Below, piece after piece: positions 61,081-64,000 of a stretch of 64,000 bases of DNA. The first letter of the stretch is position 1. Every line of letters starts with the position of its first letter. The notes beneath the pieces are model-generated. The model searched no databases and was not told the origin of the DNA. It was given only the letters and a program-made list of their open reading frames with translations. This stretch comes from Hyphomicrobiales bacterium. Lineage in GTDB: Bacteria > Pseudomonadota > Alphaproteobacteria > Rhizobiales > Methyloligellaceae. Where the stretch lies: the NCBI GenBank assembly GCA_021775595.1, contig JAJFHN010000036.1, positions 1 through 64,000 of the forward strand, in the 5' to 3' direction. The translations under genes were made by a program, and so were the position numbers.

Positions 61081-63348
61081 ATGAGGCGCTTCGTTCTCGC
61101 CCTCGCGGTTTTGCTGGCCTCAACGCTGTCAGCCGTAGCGGCAGACGATGCAAAAGACACGCGGCGCGCAAATCGGCTGCAGGGCGAGGCGTCCCCCTAT
61201 TTGCGCCAGCACGCTCACAATCCAGTGGATTGGTATCCGTGGGGCAAGCAGGCGTTTGAAAAAGCGCGGCGTGAAAACAAGCCCATACTGTTGTCGGTAG
61301 GCTATTCGACTTGCCATTGGTGCCATGTGATGGCCCGCGAAAGCTATGAGAATCGGGGAATCGCGCGGCTGTTGAACAAATACTTTGTCGCGATCAAGGT
61401 GGACCGCGAGCGCCGGCCGGAGGTGGATGAGACCTACATGCTCGCCACCCAACTGCTGACCGGCCATGGTGGCTGGCCCAACAATGTCTTCCTGACACCC
61501 GACCGCAAGCCGTTTTTTGCCGGTACATATTTTCCGCAAAAAGAATTCAAGTCGATCGTACAGCGCATCGCCGACATGTGGCGCGATGACGAGACCCAAT
61601 TGCGCTCCGATGCCGATGGTTTATCGAGCGCGGTTGAGGCCGTTATGTCCAAGCGTGTCGCTGCCGCCGATTTGACACCGCAAGCAATTGATGTGGCGGG
61701 AAGCAAAATTCTTGAAAAACTGGACAGCTTCAATGGCGGTTTTTCGACCGCGCCAAAATTTCCGCAAGCACCGCTGATGCTGTTTCTTCTTCGTCTCGCC
61801 GAAAAGGACGGAACGGCGCAGGCGCTCTCTGCCGTTACGCTGACTCTCGACCGCATGCTCGACGGCGGCATCTGGGATCATGCGGGTGGCGGATTTCATC
61901 GCTACACGGTCGATGCCCAGTGGCGCGTGCCGCATTTCGAAAAAATGCTCTACACCCAGGCCCAATTGACCCAGGTTCTGTTGTGGGCGTTCCGGTTGAC
62001 CGGTCAGGAGAGATACGCGCAAGCCGCCCGCGACACACTCGATTACGTACTCTCCGACCTGACACATCCACAAGGCGGATTTTATTCCGCGCGGGATGCC
62101 GACAGCCGCGGAGCTGACGGCACGGTGGAGGAGGGTGCATTTTACGTATGGACGCCCGAGGAACTGCATCAGGCGTTGGGCGACAGCGATGCGGCGAAAG
62201 CGAAGCAAATTTTCGCTTTCACCGGTCTGGAGGGCGCGCACGGCAAATCGGTGTTGCATCTTCCGTCATCCCGTAACGAGCTTGCCGCGACACTGCAGAT
62301 CGACGCCAGCGATTTGGCCGCGGAAACGCGGAGACTGAGCAAGCGACTTGCCGTCCACCGAGCCAAGCGGCCGCCGCCGATGCGGGATGAGAAAATCGTG
62401 GCGGCTTGGAACGGATTGATGATTGCCGCTTTTGCGCAAGCGGCGGCTGAGTTGGGAGACAGCCGTTTTCGTGAAGCCGCCCTGCGTGCTGCAGGATTTG
62501 TTTGGAGCCGGCTCTATGACGACAACGGACTGAAACGCATCTACTTCGATGGCCGCACGGATATCGATGGCAGGCAGGAGGATTACGCATTCATAGCGCT
62601 GGCATTCGTGGCGCTATACGATCTCAACAACGATCCTCAATGGCTTCGCCGCGCAGAGATTTTAGCCAGTCAAATGAATGTGCGCTTTCTCGACAAAGAG
62701 ACCGGCGACTATCACATGACGGTCGACAATCAGACCATCGGTCGTGCCAAAATGCGTACCGATTCCAGCACCCCGTCCGGTAACGCGGCAGCCCTCGACC
62801 TGTTCGGTAAACTGATGCGCCGCCGGCCGGCGCCCCATCATCGTATCCAAGGCGAAGCATTGCTCAGCGCGCTGTCGGGCATTGCGCTCATGTCGCCCGA
62901 TAGCAGCGGCTACACGCTGTTGTCGGGCGATAGAATGCTGCGGGGCGAATCTGGACCGCGGCAATTCTTGGCCAAGGGCGCGGTCCGTGCGTCGGCCAAA
63001 CTGGCGCGCACGGAAGGACGGCTGGATATCCGTCTCACCATTGCGCCGGGATGGCACATCAACAGCAATGAACCGCTGGAAGATGCATTCATCGCCACCG
63101 AGGTCAGCCTTGTCGGGTTGCCGAAGGCCGTGGTGGTCTATCCTCCCGCCGCTCGCCGCAAGCTCGGTTTCCATGAACGCGAATTGGCGCTCTATGAGGG
63201 GAGCGTCGACCTCAGGGTTTTGTTGCCTCGAGATCTACCCTCCGCCCTCAAAGTCGCACTGAGGCTGCAAGCCTGCAGCGATCGAATTTGCTTGGAACCG
63301 GAAAACGTCGAACTCGCCATTCCTCTCGATGCAACTCCCAAAAGTTGA
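61081..63348 (+). CDS. Secreted DUF255 (YyaL-like) thioredoxin-fold protein with C-terminal DsbD-alpha-like domain
   Basis: A 755-residue protein with a signal peptide (residues 1-21). The N-terminal thioredoxin-like DUF255 domain has [12 protein letters not shown] and [12 protein letters not shown] with a Cys78-His-Trp-Cys81 site. A six-hairpin alpha/alpha-barrel domain follows (about 200-600; e.g. [23 protein letters not shown]). The final ~120 residues are extra: [30 protein letters not shown] and [19 protein letters not shown], resembling the DsbD N-terminal (alpha) domain with Cys732 and Cys737. The role may be thiol-disulfide reduction in the periplasm; substrate unknown. Confidence 0.82.
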   Translation: MRRFVLALAVLLASTLSAVAADDAKDTRRANRLQGEASPYLRQHAHNPVDWYPWGKQAFEKARRENKPILLSVGYSTCHWCHVMARESYENRGIARLLNKYFVAIKVDRERRPEVDETYMLATQLLTGHGGWPNNVFLTPDRKPFFAGTYFPQKEFKSIVQRIADMWRDDETQLRSDADGLSSAVEAVMSKRVAAADLTPQAIDVAGSKILEKLDSFNGGFSTAPKFPQAPLMLFLLRLAEKDGTAQALSAVTLTLDRMLDGGIWDHAGGGFHRYTVDAQWRVPHFEKMLYTQAQLTQVLLWAFRLTGQERYAQAARDTLDYVLSDLTHPQGGFYSARDADSRGADGTVEEGAFYVWTPEELHQALGDSDAAKAKQIFAFTGLEGAHGKSVLHLPSSRNELAATLQIDASDLAAETRRLSKRLAVHRAKRPPPMRDEKIVAAWNGLMIAAFAQAAAELGDSRFREAALRAAGFVWSRLYDDNGLKRIYFDGRTDIDGRQEDYAFIALAFVALYDLNNDPQWLRRAEILASQMNVRFLDKETGDYHMTVDNQTIGRAKMRTDSSTPSGNAAALDLFGKLMRRRPAPHHRIQGEALLSALSGIALMSPDSSGYTLLSGDRMLRGESGPRQFLAKGAVRASAKLARTEGRLDIRLTIAPGWHINSNEPLEDAFIATEVSLVGLPKAVVVYPPAARRKLGFHERELALYEGSVDLRVLLPRDLPSALKVALRLQACSDRICLEPENVELAIPLDATPKS

Positions 63349-63391
63349 CAATCCAACACGCTCCTTGCGCTCACAGGAAAGGACATCCGCC

Positions 63392-63835
63392 ATGCGATAT
63401 GCCTTGGCCGCAGTTGTCGGTACGATCATAGCCGCCACCGCTTCCCATGCCCGCACGACCGGCAACGACTACAAGCGGGTCACACCGCTGTTTTCGGGCG
63501 ATAAGACCGTTGTGGGCGAAACCGTTCACTATCCAACCGAGGGGCCCGCGAAAATCACCTCCGTCATCGTCACCATGTTGCCTGGCGAAACGACAGGTTG
63601 GCACACCCACGGCGTTCCTCTTTTCGCTTACATGTTGGAGGGAGAACTTCAGGTCGATTATGGCGCGAAGGGCGTGCGGACCTACAAGAAGGGCGATGCT
63701 TTTCTGGAGGCCATGGCGGTGCGTCACGATGGCATCAATAAAGGCCCGGTGCCCGCGCGCGTGCTGGCTGTCTTTATGGGTGCCCAGGGGCGCAAGAACG
63801 TCGAGCGCGGCGAGGCCTCGACACAGCCCCGCTAG
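63392..63835 (+). CDS. Secreted cupin-domain protein
   Basis: A 147-residue protein. AGGAAAGG (63375-63382) is nine bases before ATG 63392. A signal peptide ends near SHAR (about 20). The cupin barrel has VTMLPGETTGWHTHGVPLFA (cupin motif 1, with metal-ligand His) and MLEGELQVDYGAKG. The second His motif is AVRHDGINKGP. It binds a metal or small ligand in the periplasm. It follows the DUF255 gene by 43 bases and is probably co-transcribed. Confidence 0.8.
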   Translation: MRYALAAVVGTIIAATASHARTTGNDYKRVTPLFSGDKTVVGETVHYPTEGPAKITSVIVTMLPGETTGWHTHGVPLFAYMLEGELQVDYGAKGVRTYKKGDAFLEAMAVRHDGINKGPVPARVLAVFMGAQGRKNVERGEASTQPR

Positions 63836-63847
63836 TTTGCGTGTCGG

Positions 63848-64000
63848 CTACTTGGACTTGGCGTCGTTATAGACCACGAAATAAGCGGCAATGACGACAA
63901 CCAGCGTGACGATGACGATCAAATCGGGTTCAGGCGCAAACAGCAAAACCACGCCGATAAAGGCAGCAAAGGCCAAGAGTGACAGGACGCTCAGGAGTCG
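63848..64000 (-). CDS. Small membrane protein, C-terminal part (partial)
   Basis: The frame is open from the window edge to a TAG at 63848-63850, giving the last 50 residues. Two hydrophobic stretches (LSLLAFAAFIGVVLLF and LIVIVTLVVVIAAYFVV) lie around a short PEPD turn, and it ends in VVYNDAKSK. It is likely a small two-helix inner-membrane protein. The start lies beyond base 64000, so family and length are unknown. Confidence 0.6.
   Translation of the reverse strand, partial: RLLSVLSLLAFAAFIGVVLLFAPEPDLIVIVTLVVVIAAYFVVYNDAKSK

Overview
The window is chromosomal DNA of an alphaproteobacterium, GC-rich (roughly 60% by eye) and densely coded on both strands. Several things point to this class: a complete ccoNOQP-ccoGHIS cluster behind a FixK/FNR-type box, an imuA-imuB-dnaE2 mutagenesis cassette behind a GTTC-N7-GTTC LexA box, a full TTAA-N7-TTAA CtrA-type site, an initiator tRNA with encoded CCA, and a rhizobial-style set of lipid A modification genes. 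The genus cannot be fixed from the sequence alone. There is no phage, insertion sequence or CRISPR array.

Layout. 1-5356: tail of an L,D-transpeptidase, a DUF2946-like secreted protein, a Met-rich outer-membrane barrel, then a membrane iron-sulfur protein with a SorA/SorB-like sulfite dehydrogenase and its cytochrome c. 5368-16672: a PabB-PabC fusion, then an envelope region with two PAP2 phosphatases, two GT39 transferases, a GT2 polyprenyl-phosphate glycosyltransferase, a LAB_N protein and an LpxQ-like barrel. Together these look like a lipid A dephosphorylation and re-glycosylation module. A pyroglutamyl peptidase and a SnoaL-like protein follow. 16804-20798: an MFS exporter, a small secreted protein, tRNA-fMet with its terminator, an XRE regulator and an outer-membrane protein.

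21069-26029: a compact five-gene minus-strand operon (two GNAT-like proteins, an isochorismatase-fold protein without its catalytic cysteine, a 66-residue protein and a methyltransferase). It faces a divergent LysR gene followed by an alpha/beta hydrolase. I cannot match this set to a known pathway, and it is my main candidate for an undescribed system. 26135-33971: cbb3 oxidase structural and assembly genes. 34020-47605: O-acyltransferase, formate-THF ligase, TetR, Omp25-like barrel, CHASE2 adenylate cyclase, GST, beta-hydroxyacid dehydrogenase, methyltransferase, asparagine synthetase and a CHAD protein.

47749-50311: thiO-thiS-thiG-thiE, overlapping and without thiC. 50384-57986: gamma-glutamyltransferase and the SOS mutasome. 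58200-64000: an orphan TadG-like protein, an aminotransferase, a DUF255 protein carrying a DsbD-alpha-like tail, a secreted cupin and the end of a small membrane protein. No gene-free stretch exceeds 300 bases. The longest (38519-38812, 294 bases) holds a candidate TetR operator and a CtrA-type site.
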